The notes under the pieces were generated by a model. It saw only the letters and a list, made by a program, of their open reading frames with translations. It was not told the origin of the DNA and did not search any database. The position numbers and the translations under genes are program-made. Shown here in pieces: positions 11,231-24,312 of a stretch of 64,000 bases of DNA. Source of the stretch: Salminus brasiliensis (lineage: Eukaryota; Chordata; Actinopteri; Characiformes; Bryconidae); NCBI RefSeq assembly GCF_030463535.1, contig NC_132891.1:8918449-8982448 (forward strand), given 5' to 3'. Position 1 is the stretch's first letter; each line of letters opens with the position of its first letter.

Positions 11231-12547
11231 ATCTCAATCTATCTATTTGACTTCCTATATATGTCTATATTATACAGGACGGGCTCTCTGCAACAAATGT
11301 AAATAGCCAAGTAGATTTTCTATGTAATGGTGCATATCAGGGGTGTCATTAGACCCAATTTACTGGAGCTTGTGCCCCAGTAACATGTTGCTATGCCCCA
11401 CTATACAGCATGCAAATTCACTACAGGTACCACATTTCCCATAATGCCCTAGCATCTTTCTAAAAGCTTTTTTCTAAAAGGTTTTATGCATGGAGTAATG
11501 GACATAAATATTTAAAATATTTAAAAGAAACTCAGCCACACAACAGACAAGCTAATTATAGCTCATAGCTATATGTTTGGGTATAACCGTATAACCTACC
11601 AAAATACATATTATACCACTAAAGCAAAGGCATCAGTTAGCTACATTAGACATTGATTAATGTCTAGATATAACCTCCATTGTTGTCTAGCAACACCCCT
11701 GGTACATATTATTCACTATACCAGATGGTACAATGGGTGGAAAACTGTGCTGAGATGAATGCAGACTAGAAAGTACCCATGCTATAGGCCTACAGCTGAA
11801 AACCTAGCACAGGCACTCAGGCAACGACAGGAGTATTTCAGCTGTGATTTCTGTCAGGGCTCTCCACAGAAATGGCTGTGGAAACATGTCCCTCTAAAAT
11901 TAGGCTGTAGAGGGGAAAGTAGCCTGTGCTGTCAAGATGAGATCATTTTGCCACCAGGAAAAGAAAGTGGGCATGAGAAGCTGTGCCAACGCAAGCGGAG
12001 GAGATGAGAGGAAAACGTGACTGTGGGAGTGTGAGAGCCTGTTGTAACAATGACAGCCTGTTCATTTTATTCTGCTCTCTTTCTCTGATAAATGCTGGAG
12101 CTTCACTGAACATTGTGTTCCCCTCAACCAACTTACCAGCAAAGCTTTTCTCAGGTTGCTCACATTCCTCAGTGGAGCTGTTACTGTCTGACCTTGCAAT
12201 GATTTGCTCTCACAGTGATTCTTTTGGAAATGATTTCACCATGATTCTGATTCAGTTGGCAAGGTGGGACTAGGGAGGGGACAGGGCCCTCTCTCTAATT
12301 GTGTACCTGTGTCATGTGCCAGGGACATAGTGATTCTAAATGCATGCTTTTTTACCTAGCAGCTTTGAGGTCCCATGCCCCCAGGGTTTGCATTTTGCTG
12401 ACGTCACCAAAGTGTGGACTCTAAGGAGGACTTGAGGACTCAGGGTGCATGTTGGGTGTTTATACACTGATGAAGAATAATTAGGTAGATTTTTAGGTGT
12501 CAGCTAAAATGCATTTAATGGCTCTGAGTGTCTCACCAGTCTAAGGC
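11231..12547. other. Anonymous intergenic DNA
   Basis: No gene recognised; overlapping frames near 11943-12273 on both strands are not credible genes. Confidence 0.6.
12399..12406. promoter_or_regulatory. Full CRE palindrome TGACGTCA
   Basis: Perfect CREB/ATF consensus in TTGCTGACGTCACC. It lies in intergenic DNA far from any recognised promoter, so may be fortuitous. Confidence 0.25.
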
Positions 12548-12790
12548 ACTATCACTATGGTTGTGGGTTGGGAGTTGTGGACTGGTTTGCCATCAGTGGC
12601 TGGAGTCTGAGAGAGCACAGCTGGTCATGCTCTCTCCGGGTGGGTAAATGGTGCTCTCCCCTTTACACTCATAAGCGACAGCCGGCACAGGCTGGTGTTG
12701 TGTTGGAGCTTGAGCTGGAGCTTTTCTCAGAGCATGTCAGCTGCCCAGGAATGTTGCATTGGTGGAGGAGTCCTTACCCTTTCAGTGTTT
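12548..12790 (+). mobile_element. SINE family B, diverged copy
   Basis: Shares GTCTGAGAGAGCACAGCTGG, TGCTCTCTCCGGGTGGG and GCACAGGCTGGTGTTG with the fullest copy. The 3' third is lost. An 83-codon open frame across it is a chance frame. Confidence 0.65.
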
Positions 12791-13154
12791 GGAATTTTAC
12801 AAATTCCACAAACAAATAATTAATATGCATTTGCTCTCCGAGGAAGTACATGCTAGCTGTATGGGAGAGTTCTAGGTAACATATTTATAATACTTATAAT
12901 TATACTATAATATTTATAATTAGACTTATAATTTATAACTTATAATTAGACTCATATCTCAATTCTGTTCATTCAAAACTGATCCCCTTTAGAAGCATTT
13001 TACACTCTTTCCGATGAGTGCATTAGCAGCCTAGTCTCATACACACAAACACATGTACACAAAACCCCCACCGCTGAGCAGCTCATCATACAGCTCCAAA
13101 TCAAAATGCGGTTCAGCCACTTCGCATGACCTTTTAATTATTGATCCTCTCCTC

Positions 13155-13175
13155 CAGCAGCAGCAGCAGCAGCAG
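13155..13175 (+). repeat. (CAG)7 microsatellite
   Basis: Seven CAG triplets within a 67-codon frame that has no other protein-like features. Confidence 0.9.
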
Positions 13176-14516
13176 ATCCTCACTTGCAGCAGCCTCATAT
13201 TAAATTCCAGGCCGTACCCGCAGCGTCAGCGCTGTAACTGGGGGGTTGGGGGATGAGCCAAGGTAAGGGAATATTTCCCAGCTCCTCACAAACACAGAAA
13301 CATTAGCTTGCACTGAAGTGGGACAGGGCTGGACTCATACATCATCATCCACCTCCATCCTCTGAATACAGTCAGGCAAGCCCAGCTTCCTACTTCTTTT
13401 CTCATTTATAAGATTCCAAAGGTTTTAGAGACTTGACTGGTGGGTGGTCTTTGGATTATTACAAAGAAATACCCTTTGTTTATAAAAGGTACACCTACCA
13501 TATTTCTACATTCAATGGGCATTATTAAAACACATTGTTGTTCATCCTGTTGTTCATCCCAGAAACAAAAACCATGTTAATTAAAACAGGGCGGTGAAAC
13601 AGGCCAATTCCCAAAACCTGCAAACTGTTTTGTATGTTTTTGATTCATTATATTTACACTCCCAAAATGTATATAGACCTCTAGCGAAGGACTTTCAGGG
13701 CTACACACAATGGCTACTCCAGAAGAATATGGAAGTGAGGCTAAACAGACTAAAAGCTTACACGAGCTGCAACTAGAGTCCCGAGGGCTGGGCGAGAGCC
13801 AGTGAAGTGAACAGGTCTCGCTGGGTGTTAAGCTAAAAGCTAACCTTACCAGATCCTACTACAATCTCTTCAGCTAGCTAACTACACACCAATCTGACTG
13901 GACACTGAGAGGACCAAGAGAGGACAGCTACACAAAAACAAAGGCCTAATAACAACGCTAAGCTAGGCTAGGCAATGCAGCTGTAAGCCACCATGGTGAC
14001 GTAAACCAGCCAATAAAAGCAGACTGTACTTTTTTTGTCCACAAATCCTCTGTAAAAGGATGAGGCAAAATAACAGGGTTGTAAATACGGTTGTAAACCT
14101 GCAACTGAGCTTTTAGATCCCAACCAAAGTCACAGGGACTCCTCAATACAAAGCACGGCAAATTCGGACTGGTGACTGGCGAGTACAAACTCCAGAGGAT
14201 GGGAGGACGATGTACGGTAACTTTGCAGTTGGAACATATATAGGGATATTTGGCTGTGCCAAGTCTACACAAGTCACGTCCTGATGCATCCTCGATAATA
14301 TGGGCGAAACACATCCGGACATTTGGACTGTGCTTGACTAAATGTGAGCTTTTGAATGGAGCAGTACTTGGGCAGACACTGATGACGTTTCACAAGAACA
14401 CAGGAACACAAGTACAGACAGGCAGATTGCGAATCAGCCACTTACAATTTATACATCGAATAGCAACTTTAAATACTCAGTACATGCATTCTAAATTTGT
14501 ATATATTTTTTATGTG

Positions 14517-14760
14517 TTGTGCTGGTCCGGATGTGTCACTGAATTTGCTCACACTGTGATACATGCGTACCAGCACAACACATTATTCCATACCACTACC
14601 ATGCTGATGATGCTGCTGTGCTAAGATTGGTTCACCACCCACATAATATCTGGGCAGCAGTGATGCTATAGTGGTCCCGTCCCAGAGTGGCTGATAAATT
14701 TCCACGCCGAGAGATGGGCTACAGTCAGTAACGGTAAACCTAAACAGTGCACTTCTATCA
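14517..14760 (+). repeat. Interspersed repeat, family D-related internal part
   Basis: Words ACCAGCACAACACA, CACCACCCACATAATATCTG, GTGGTCCCGTCCCAGAGTGG and GGGCTACAGTCAGTAACGGT match, in order, the internal region of a common teleost non-autonomous element. Heavily diverged. Confidence 0.5.
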
Positions 14761-17405
14761 GTGGTCTCCAGCCTTGCTCCTGGAGAGCTACCTCTCATTC
14801 TGTTGGCATTCTGAAGTTATTTCAACACTGACAGGAAACCGGGAGTGTGTCACCCGGGCTGGAGTAACACACGGCACTCTTTATATAGTCCCCTCATTCA
14901 AAGATGTCATCTTTCTCTCGGCCCACTCACATATAAGCTTGTCATTGGAACCGTTCGTGAGATGGGCTGTCAGTGTCACTCCGCTGCCCTGCATTGGGGT
15001 ATTTTAGGAGTGTGTCTCAGGATAAGATAATCGGAGGACAGCTGCTCTCTAATTTTAAGCTCAGGCTCTGAGGATACGGACACTGTGAAAAACTACCCAG
15101 GAGCCAATGCAGTTACGTAGCACAACATAACATCACATGAGTCCCTTAAAGACCCTAAAACTATGTCTAAATGTGGTCTGGTAGGCCTGCTAGGAAGGGG
15201 GTGTTTTTTTTGGATGGTAATCAAATCCGATTCTGTAGCTTCACTGAATGTTTGATCATAACATATTATACTTAACAGTGGAAACCTGTAGGCCCAACCT
15301 GCTGCTCTACAGTTAGAGATATTAGTGGGTGGTGGTGTGTAAAATCCCCAGCAACACCATTCACTTGTGTTAGTGGCATAAACACTACACTTCACCTACC
15401 ATTTTAGTGTCTCTGCCCTGCTGAGAACTGTCTACCACTTTACGATAAATAATTTAGAATAAAATAAGAGCTACATTATTAGTTATTATTTGTAATGTAT
15501 TCATTTATTTGATCTATTATCAATTAATTCATTTTAAATATACAGAACTGTGCAAATTTACTTACATATTTAATAATTAAGTTGTTACACATTTTCTAGA
15601 GATATTTCTGAAGAGATAAAAGTAAAAAAAAGTGTTTTAGGTGGTTTTTTTGTGTAAAAAATATACTGGTATGATACATCAATTACGTCTTGCATTTAAA
15701 TATAAATACATATAATTTTTTAACCTAAGTAAATGAGCTGTTCTTAATACTTTATTTATTCATGTAGAAAGCTGTTAGGAATGCTTCACTCATTAACTCA
15801 TTTTCTACATAGTGAACTTACTAGGGGACTGCCAATACAACTTTTCGGACATGACGTTCAGAAACACTGCTTCATAAAAAGTTATACAGTTAGATGGAGA
15901 ACTATATAGTGAGTGAAATGTACTATTGAGATTTTAAACAGCACTATAAATTGGCTGATACACTATATATAGTGCACTATTTCTGAACGTAATTTGTTAC
16001 ATGCCTTATGTTAGGGCAGTGCAACCTTCATAAGTAAAACATGCACCTTTATGATATTAACCGGATCTGTTTATTTAGATTTATTTGGATAAACACAAGC
16101 AAAACTAACTCTGCACTATAATATTTGGAGTTGGATTGGCTAAATAAAACACAAGTTCCAAAAATATATTTTTTGTCATGTAGAAGATAATCCACTTGCA
16201 TAAAGACAGAGAAAGCCAAAGGAAGAAACTATAGTTTCCAAAATGAGAAGCTCAAGTAAATGAATAAAAGATACAGAGAAATTAAGACTTCAAACAATAG
16301 TGCAAGCCCTGGCAGACCACCCACACTGCTCCCAACAGATAAACATCACTTAAAGCTTTCATCTTTGAGAGAGAGGGGAAAATCAAGCTTCACTCACACT
16401 TCTGAACTAAAACCACACAGGTGTCTCTATCCATCTTCCACTGTGAGAAGACTCAAACTCAGCCCTGTGGGTCTGAAGGGATGTGGAGCTGATCAGGAAG
16501 CTCCAACTGAGAAACACAAACAAAAAAGAACATTTGATCAAATCAAACTGACGCTGAGGCTGCTGATGGATAGACCACCCTAGAGTCTCAACACCACTCA
16601 GTGTGCTTTGGGTGGCTTGGATGGTGGGAAGACTGAACTGTAAAGGTGTGGAAAGAACGTCCTGTAGAAACTAACAGCGAGTCTCCTGAAGAGAATGGAA
16701 GCTGTGATCAAGGGGAAGGGTGGAGGCACTAAACACTGAAACATCTGATGTTAAATTTAGTTTCTCAGGCTTCTGTCTTCTGTGGTCTGTTAAATATATG
16801 TGTGTCTGTATGTGTTTGCCATATCCATGTATTAATTACTAAAGTATTCATTCTTTTTAATCTTTTAAACCCTGTAAACAGTCTATGACAAGCCGACGGG
16901 CTATTATTATTAATTTTATGACCAAACATTTGCCCCACAGACGTCCCTGAAGTTACTGAATGATATGCCTGTGTGTGTGGGTATGATAAGCCTTTCTGCA
17001 TTAAGGGGTTCATTGATGATTAACAAATTCTTTTGAATGCATAAAAATATGATTAAGCTAAGTAGAATCCCAAAACAGGGTGTTGCTTAGAGCCATTAAA
17101 TGTTCAGACAGCCTTGGCAAACATCCTTGGCAACAAGACAGCTACTTTTGAAGGATACAGGTAAAGTTACAAGACAAATCAAAGGGTGTAGAAAAGCACT
17201 GGGAATGACTTCAGTGTATTACATCAAGGCAACTGCTGTTGCAAAAATACTACTACTTTCACTTGAATATGATTGATTTTATATTCAGTCCAGGTGTTCC
17301 TTATGTAATCATTTAGAAATGCATTCAGTATTACATAGGCCTCACTTAAAGTTATTTGACCTCTCTGCCGCTCTAAATGTGTGAGGTGGGTCAATCGGTT
17401 CTTCA

Positions 17406-17408
<3 letters not shown>

Positions 17409-17460
<52 letters not shown>
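17409..17460 (+). repeat. (TG)n microsatellite
   Basis: About 26 TG units. Confidence 0.95.
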
Positions 17461-17463
<3 letters not shown>

Positions 17464-18270
17464 CTCTGTCTTACAGCTAAGGTGATAACACCACAGTAAG
17501 CCTTGTTTTATGGCCTTGAAGTGTTACTTTCTCAAACACTGCTTGGGAACCAAGTGCAGAGAGAGGCCAGTTCCAAGTGTGTATTTACAACTCATTTATT
17601 TGTTAATCGTGCATGCAAATACCTTTTATTTATTCAAATCAAAATGAGTTATGACCAGAGGATTTTAGCTGCTTTGTCTTTCTCTCGTCGACCAGTGTCG
17701 ACCAATTCCCAGCCAAGTCCCTCTCTGGCTGTATTTACTTAAAGGTGCAAAGAATGAATTTATTGAAAATTATAAGAGCAAGTTTGTCACTTTAGTTGGT
17801 GTGCAAATGCCTATTTACAACCCTGCTATCCTGCCTCAGAATGAAACACACTTTTTTTATAGATGGTTTGTGGAACAATGCCGCTTAGAATAGCATCCCC
17901 AGGTCTTACCAGATAGTGTTGCTGTCCTCTTGTTGTGTCCTCTCAAAATTACAGAACTGATTAGCAAGCTGAAGAGAGTGTGGAAAGAAGAGATGGTAAA
18001 AAGCAAGCATTAGCTATTAGCCTAGCACAAATTCCTGTTTGCTTCCATGGCTTCACTTCATCGTGTACCCAGTTTGAGCTCCTCTTTTGCGAACACTGGT
18101 ACAGGAAATGCTGCAGTCACAAGGCCTGGTTCTCTTAGCAACCCATTTCCCATAACTAGCAGAGTCAGGAGGTGATGAGCTGCTCTCTGGTATCAACAAC
18201 GCCATATTCGCCCGAGGTCACTGTTGTGTTTTAGTGTTTTACACCCTTTGACTAGGGCTTTGCAGTGGCA
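17461..18270. other. Anonymous intergenic DNA
   Basis: No gene, RNA or recognised repeat. Confidence 0.6.
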
Positions 18271-18565
18271 GTGGCAGTGGTGGCTCAGCGTTTAGAGCGC
18301 CGGGATATCGATAACAGGGTTGTGGGTTCGATTCCCGGGCTCGGCAAGCTGCCACTGTTGGGCGCTTGAGCAAGGCCCTTTACCCTCTCTGCTCCCCGGG
18401 GGCTGGAGTTGGCTGCCCACCGCTCTGTGTGTGTGTGTGTGTGTGTACTCACTGCCCCTAACACGTGTGTGTGTGAGTGTGTGTTCACTACCAGATGGGT
18501 TAAATGCGGAGGACACATTTCGCTGTACAGTCCACGGTGACAAATACGTGCACCTTTATCCTTTA
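18271..18565 (+). mobile_element. tRNA-derived SINE, family A, copy 1
   Basis: The head carries Pol III box A (TGGCTCAGCG, 18281) and box B (GGGTTCGATTCCC, about 18323). The body runs through an internal TG array, and the tail holds the words GCGGAGGACACATTTCGCTG and CACCTTTATCCTTTA. The same element lies inverted at 58172-58485. Box A has one base fewer than copy 2 (GCGTTTAGAG versus GCGGTTAGAG). Confidence 0.85.
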
Positions 18566-19129
18566 GTTTGTCATAAATTTTAGGGTGCAAATACAACGAG
18601 TCAAGACTATTAAGAAACCGGTTTTGGTTATAACTGATTGTTTAGTGGAGAAGGAACAACAGTGTTTGAGGTTCACGGTACGTCAGTTTAATTATGCCAA
18701 GGAAAATAGAGTTATGTTCTAGGGCCTCTATAAGCTTTGTGCTTAACAGAAATTGTAATGACTCAGTTATTCCCAAAAGTAAGTAAACTGAGCGAACAGG
18801 TTGTAGATGTATACCTTTTATTTTTGTGGAAATAATCATTTCACACCTTAATCCTGCACATTCAACGCAGCACTTTTTTCAGTGTAGAGCTGACAGCACT
18901 ACATGCACTCATCCATGGCAGTGCTGAATGTACACAAACAGCAGGTGGTAGAAAAGCAGAAATCCATTTTTGCGCTGTGCAGACTGATCTAATGCGGCTC
19001 TACTATCCTAATATGTCATTTGAAGCCCAAAACAAATGTTGGTTTAATTGAACAGTCTTTGTAGACTTGTTCTTCCAAGTTTGGCAAACGTTCTGACCTT
19101 TGACTCACAACACCAGGCTAAGAAAACAC

Positions 19130-19660
19130 ACCCCACCGTTGAGCGATAAGCAAGGTGATCTTCCTGTTTACTCACAAAAGGACACACACACCAGGTTTGA
19201 GAGTTCACCTACACCATCCATCCTCGTCAAATTAGACACCATGGCATTCTGATCCTTAGAAAGGGCAGAGATAGACAGATTAGAAAGAGTGGAATTTAAA
19301 GGCCTCGTTCTCGCATGGCCTTTTCTCGTCTTCAAAGAACAGCAATGACGCTGAAGTGTTATGAGGGAGCTTTTGCTGGTGGAAGCTGTCAGATTTAATT
19401 CCGCCGCTCTCTGGCTCTGCACAGCGGGAGATCATCAGACAGGAGTCAAAAGAACAGCAGGTTGCCGTGCGCTGGCTGCCAGCGGTGTGACGGATGTTCT
19501 GCCAAGCCACGCTGAGTCTGCTGAGTCACTCAGTGGCTGCCTCGCTCTCACTGAGACCGCATTACTGCAGGGCTGTGCTCATCTGCTGCTTAGAGCTGGC
19601 CTAGGGTCAGGCGGCGATGTCTGCTCATTCATAATAGTGCAAATTTGGATTTAATTGGAA
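19130..19660. other. Non-repetitive, candidate regulatory segment
   Basis: Higher complexity and GC than its surroundings, no recognisable transposon, no spliceable coding frame. Open frames on both strands (76-97 codons) overlap each other and lack protein character. Called candidate only from composition. Confidence 0.25.
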
Positions 19661-19940
19661 TTTCACACATGTTTCTAAATTCCAGTGAAATCTGCTTACG
19701 AGTAAATAAAGCTAAGTAAGTAAAATTGGAAGATCTTGTGCTCACGTCTGCCCTGTTTTGTGTTTCCTTCCCTATGCTAACTACTGTCATGTGCTCTTTA
19801 ACACATTACCCTGTCTGTTTTTAGTCTTTGTCTCCACCCTTGCCCCACCCTCACCATGTGTTACTTGTTTTCTGCCCCACCCTTTATAATCCCTGTCAAG
19901 TGTGGCAGGTCCTGTCTCTGTGTATAAGTAGTTTCTTTAT

Positions 19941-20382
19941 GGGCTTCGAGTGGCTCAGCAGTTAATACCCTATGGCCTGGGGTTCACAGCTTTCAATGCT
20001 AAGTCATGCTGCTTTGTTTTCAGCAGCCAGAGTCTAAGAGAGCACAATTGGCCAAGCTCTCTCCGGTTGGATACATGATACTTTCTCCCCTTGTCACTTT
20101 TAAGCAATGTTGGCCAGCACAGGCGTCTGTTTGCTGGTGTGGTGGAGCTGAAGACCCAGCACATCCCTCCCAGCATGTCTGCTGCCCGGTGATGCAGTAT
20201 GAGTGGCAGTTTAAAAAGAGGTGGTGCCTGGCTTTGCATGTATTAAAAGGTGTCTTGTTAGGTCCTTAGCCTCCTAGTGTCAGGAGCATTGCTATTGCTA
20301 TTGTTGAGTATTATGGAGCATCTGCTAAATGCCTTAACGGGTGGGTCAATTGGCAGTACCAAACATTGTACAAATAAATGAT
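19941..20382 (+). mobile_element. tRNA-derived SINE, family B, fullest copy
   Basis: The head GGCTTCGAGTGGCTCAGCAG resembles a box A region. It is followed by AGAGAGCACAATTGGCC, GCCAGCACAGGCGTCTG, GCATGTATTAAAAGG and a terminal TCAATTGGCAGTACC. Related copies occur at 27246-27562 (minus), 12548-12790 (plus), and as remnants at 4800-4965 and 37190-37365. It is a common otophysan repeat by recognition. Confidence 0.75.
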
Positions 20383-21289
20383 ACTCCCTTTTTGTGACTT
20401 TGCCTACACTGTCATGCGTGTATAGCCTTGCCGTGATATTTTCTTTGTTACTTTGGTTTCATGTCCTAGCGAACATCCTCATGTGGGGCTCACATAGGTG
20501 GAACATGGGCTAGGTGGGTTCCAGGTGGGCATGGGCTCTGATTGGGTTTGTACATATGTTTTATTCTAGGCCACATGTGCAGTGTACACCCCAGACGAAG
20601 CCAATGTTTAACCCCTCCTGGTGCCATCACTGTCCCTGGTGAGGTTACCCATACAGGCCCCACATTCTTGCAGTTGTTTTGATTCTGGTTTAATGTTTGG
20701 TTTGTTTTAAAAAAATGCCACATACTCCCAATTACGTCCTGTCTTTTCCTGCAAACCAGGCAAAAATGCTGGCGTGCTTTAAGGTGCTTTGCAGAAGACA
20801 TCCATTCTAGGGACATTTGGATTGTATTACTGTGAGTATGTTTACATGTACTCTAGTTAAGTGATTGTTATCCGATTCAGGCAGTTATCTGTATATTGGT
20901 CATGTACACAGCACACGACAGTGTTTTGTGCTGTGTCAGTTTAAAGTCGTTATCAGATCCAACAAAGACGTCTAGATTTTAGCAGAGTAGTAAGATCAAC
21001 CAGAAGATTGTGAGCTTAAATCCATAGACTCATTAGGAGCTCCTGGCTGTATCCTTGGGCAAGGTACTTAACCCTCCTCTGCTGGGAATGATGTGCTAGT
21101 GTGCTGCTTGTAAACTGGGCATAGTTAGGCAGCGAAATGAGACATTTTCACTGTAAAATGTATTCAGAAAATTTAATAAGTTCTAATAAGTGAATTTTAT
21201 ACTAAATTCACGTATTTCACAGGTTCAATTGCCTCAAGAAATGAGAAAAGGATTGCAAATTGAAAGGGATGCCCTAGAGCAGTCAGATA
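20383..21289. other. Intergenic DNA after SINE B
   Basis: The first 100 bp may continue the T-rich sequence found before the SINE (19740-19940), which looks like a retroelement end split by the SINE insertion. The rest is anonymous. Confidence 0.4.
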
Positions 21290-21600
21290 TTAGCATAAGG
21301 TCAACATGCCCAATGGCTAGAGGAGTATAAAACCCTCTAGCAATCAGCCATTGAGCAGTAAAACTGCATTCTCTCGAGGGATGGAGCTCCATCCAGAACC
21401 TTTGGGATGAGTTGAAGTGGTGTTTAACCCTCCATCTACCACCAGCACATGACCTTACAAATGATCCTGTGGCTGAATGCAATCGATCTGTCATAGCAAG
21501 GTTCCAATACCTGGTATAAAGCCTTCTCAGACAAGTTGAGACAACAGCAAAAGGGAGGACAAATACTCTGAATTTCATAAGAAACACTGACTGGGCAAGC
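21290..21600 (+). mobile_element. DNA-transposon relic, family C
   Basis: Shares GGATGGAGCTCCATCCAGAA, CTTTGGGATGAGTTG and CTGAATGCAATC with a common teleost Tc1-like family. Other family C pieces here: 40010-40400 (minus), 43166-43335 (plus), 51745-51865 (plus), 61725-62165 (minus). A 145-codon minus-strand open frame (21234-21671) is antisense to it. Confidence 0.6.
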
Positions 21601-22539
21601 GTCTGCAAAATCAAACGTTGCTGCTGCTTACTGACACTGTCCTCCAACCACTTGTCAGACCAAATTTGCACCTCTGGGTTGGGTCATGACTTAGCGGGCA
21701 GCTGTGAAAGCCCATTGCATCTTTCCCAAATACATGAGCAAAAACATTTGCTCTGGGCTGTTTTTTATGCTGCCACTGCTTCACTATGAATAGGCCTCCG
21801 AATTGTCCTTGAGTTGATGTTTCTTTGGGCCAGCAAACATGAATTTCCACTAGGAGTAGCTCCCATTGTCATTCAGCCCTTGTCTGTCCTTTCCATGCAC
21901 CCCGGTGCATGCGTTTCTCATTGTAGCTTTCGTCTAGCGATCTACACTGGGGGACCGACGACTGATAAATGTGTTTTTGAACTTTAAGGTTTACAGTCGC
22001 TTTCATTATTCTCTACTGAGGCTGCTGCCTACTGTGCATCTCTTCTTCCTCCCCCTCCGTGTCTCAGAGGAGGAATTTTATCACTCCGGAGCTTCCCAGA
22101 TCTCCTTTCAGCAGCACAGACAACCAAGACAAAGCAACCAAGCAGAAGCAGAGGAGTTTACTTAGCAGAGAGCGAACGTAGTGTTGGATTTTCAATGCAA
22201 ATTAAATCTGTAAAACGTGATCTGATGAAACGTGGTGACAAAAATAATTAGACATCTGAATGCATCTGCAATTCCAAACTGTGCATACAGTATCTATATC
22301 TGGGCATCCTTATCCACATTCAGACAGCAAATGCTACAAACGGAGCTCCAGAAGTTCAAGGCCGTAAACGATAGTCTGCTTGCACACGTGCTGAACTTAA
22401 AAATAGCATTAAATGTATTTATACTCGCTGCCGTGTTCCTGTGCACTTGTTTCTATGGTGCTGCATCATCTTGTGGTATTATTTCCCGAGACAATATTAG
22501 GATTAATAAACCAACAGGCTGCATCTGTAGAATTCATGG

Positions 22540-22800
22540 ATGTAAGCAGCAGACTAATAACCGCTCAGGCTGGCCTGCGGCTGCCGCCTAATGAAAATAA
22601 TGACACTGCAGCGTGCCGTGACTATGGTAACAGGCCGGGCCGCAGAAACGAGCTTAAATGAGATGTTACCGCTCCAGACTAATGTCAAAACAAATTCTCA
22701 CATGAAATTAGTGCTCACATGTCATTACAGCAGGAAATGTAACGGAGCGTGGTTGAAATGAGATATGTAAATGAGCCATCCTGTTAAAGGAACGGACTTG
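22540..22800. other. Candidate conserved non-coding element
   Basis: Contains homeodomain- and POU-like words (CTAATGAAAATAATG, ATGTAAATGAG), a balanced composition and no repeat similarity. This texture is typical of vertebrate developmental enhancers, but conservation cannot be judged here. Confidence 0.3.
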
Positions 22801-24312
22801 TGGGAAATCAAATTTGCACAATTTTAACCTTACTCTAAACGCAGTCCAGACAGACTTGTTTGATATGCAAGGTTTGCTTGTTTAGTCTGAAATGAGGTGT
22901 TGAAAGCTACATCATTTAGCACTGTGCAAACTGCCTGGCTAAAAAACATATACTTGGCTGACTTGCTTATGTGGTATCTGACACTGTACAAATTACTGTT
23001 ATCTGAAGAAATGGACACCTGTGTCTCCACGGCTGTACCACAGACCTGGCCTCGCACTCTCTGGGTGGGCAGGATGGCCCTCTGTCTTCTTCATCACTCA
23101 GCAGGAGGTTAGTCAGTACGGGTGTCAGGGGGTGTCTTATTAATTAATTTATTAATTTATTTTATTGTGCCTTTAGCAGGCCATTAGGTACATATTCTTA
23201 TATACAGTGGCAGACTGGCAAGGGAAAAGGCGGGGAGTGGTGTGTGGGGTGGGGGCCGGGACATAACTTTAAATTGAGCCCATGTCCCAAACTCCTCCCA
23301 CTCAGCACCATATATATATACCCTCAGTCTCACTTCATCATCACGTCGAACAACTTTGACCCTCTGCCCCCCCCCCCCCGACTTCTCCTCTTTTCTACCT
23401 TTTCTTATCTCATTCACCTAGAAGCAGCATCGAACTCCAGCTCAAAAGCCCCCTACTACAGAGTTCTACTTCCCTGTTTTAGTCATAAAACCCCTTTAAA
23501 CAGCAGTTGGCGGGCCATAAGAATAGCCCCCACCAGTTACTGAGTAATACACCTTAGTGTGTGATATAAGGGGTTAAAAGCATGGGACATACTAGCAAAC
23601 AGATGATTATAAAATTACAAACAAGTATTGCTTAAAATATCCCTGATGCGGCCCTTAAAAGTGCTGACAGGAATAAAAGCCTCTAAAAGCTAGAGTTGTA
23701 TAGATAAGTGTAGTAAACCAGTGGATTTTACATGGAGCAGTCAGAGAGTACAGTGATGTGTTTTGTAAGGGGCATTAGAAGCAAACCGTACAGCAGAATG
23801 GTGGAGAGGGTCAAGCTTTTGAAGCAAACTTTTGGATGCAAATCAATAAATGATGTCACCATAGTCAAACACAGGAAGTTTAGTCATTTGAATAAACACG
23901 AGCGATTTCCATATAAAAAATGTTTTGCTTTAATCTATGGCTGCAGCTTAGTAATGTGATGGAGGAGATCTAGACCATGAGTGGGAATTGCACTTATTAC
24001 TGCGGTCACAGTAATTACTGTTGTACTTATTACTGCTGCACTGTTTTGCAAAGAGCACAGTGGGCTTTATGAGAATGCTCTTTGCACAGTACTGCACATG
24101 GAACTTTACTGCCATACTCTTTACACAATTCCATACAGCACTGTTAACAGTACTAAGCTACCTATTTATGTCTACCTCTTTATACTTCTTAATAACATTT
24201 AATTTATATTTCTACTTTAGTTATATGTATAAGTAAAAACCTAATATTTTGCATGTTAGTGGAGGAGGAGCAAAGTAACTGTACAGTGTTACTTGCCTGT
24301 TAACAGTGCATT
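22801..24312. other. Anonymous intergenic DNA
   Basis: Includes a possible SINE B scrap at 23040-23110 (CTCTCTGGGTGGGCAGGATG) and a C run near 23367. No gene recognised. Confidence 0.55.

Larger units (their letters stand above)
12791..17400. other. Anonymous intergenic DNA with minor repeats
   Basis: Contains the CAG array and the family D relic. At 15780-16010 there are paired CACTATATAGTGAG-like words (15903, 15963) suggesting another decayed MITE. Nothing coding is supported. Confidence 0.55.

Noticed and set aside
13154-13256. CAG array as a polyglutamine coding exon
   Set aside because: Only seven triplets, and flanking codons lack coding character or splice sites.
18285-18596. Frames of 83-103 codons, also at 58189-58470
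   Set aside because: They translate the family A SINE and its TG/CA array. Near-identical frames at both sites show they are repeat artefacts.
21234-21671. 145-codon minus-strand open frame
   Set aside because: Antisense to a family C DNA-transposon relic; chance frame.
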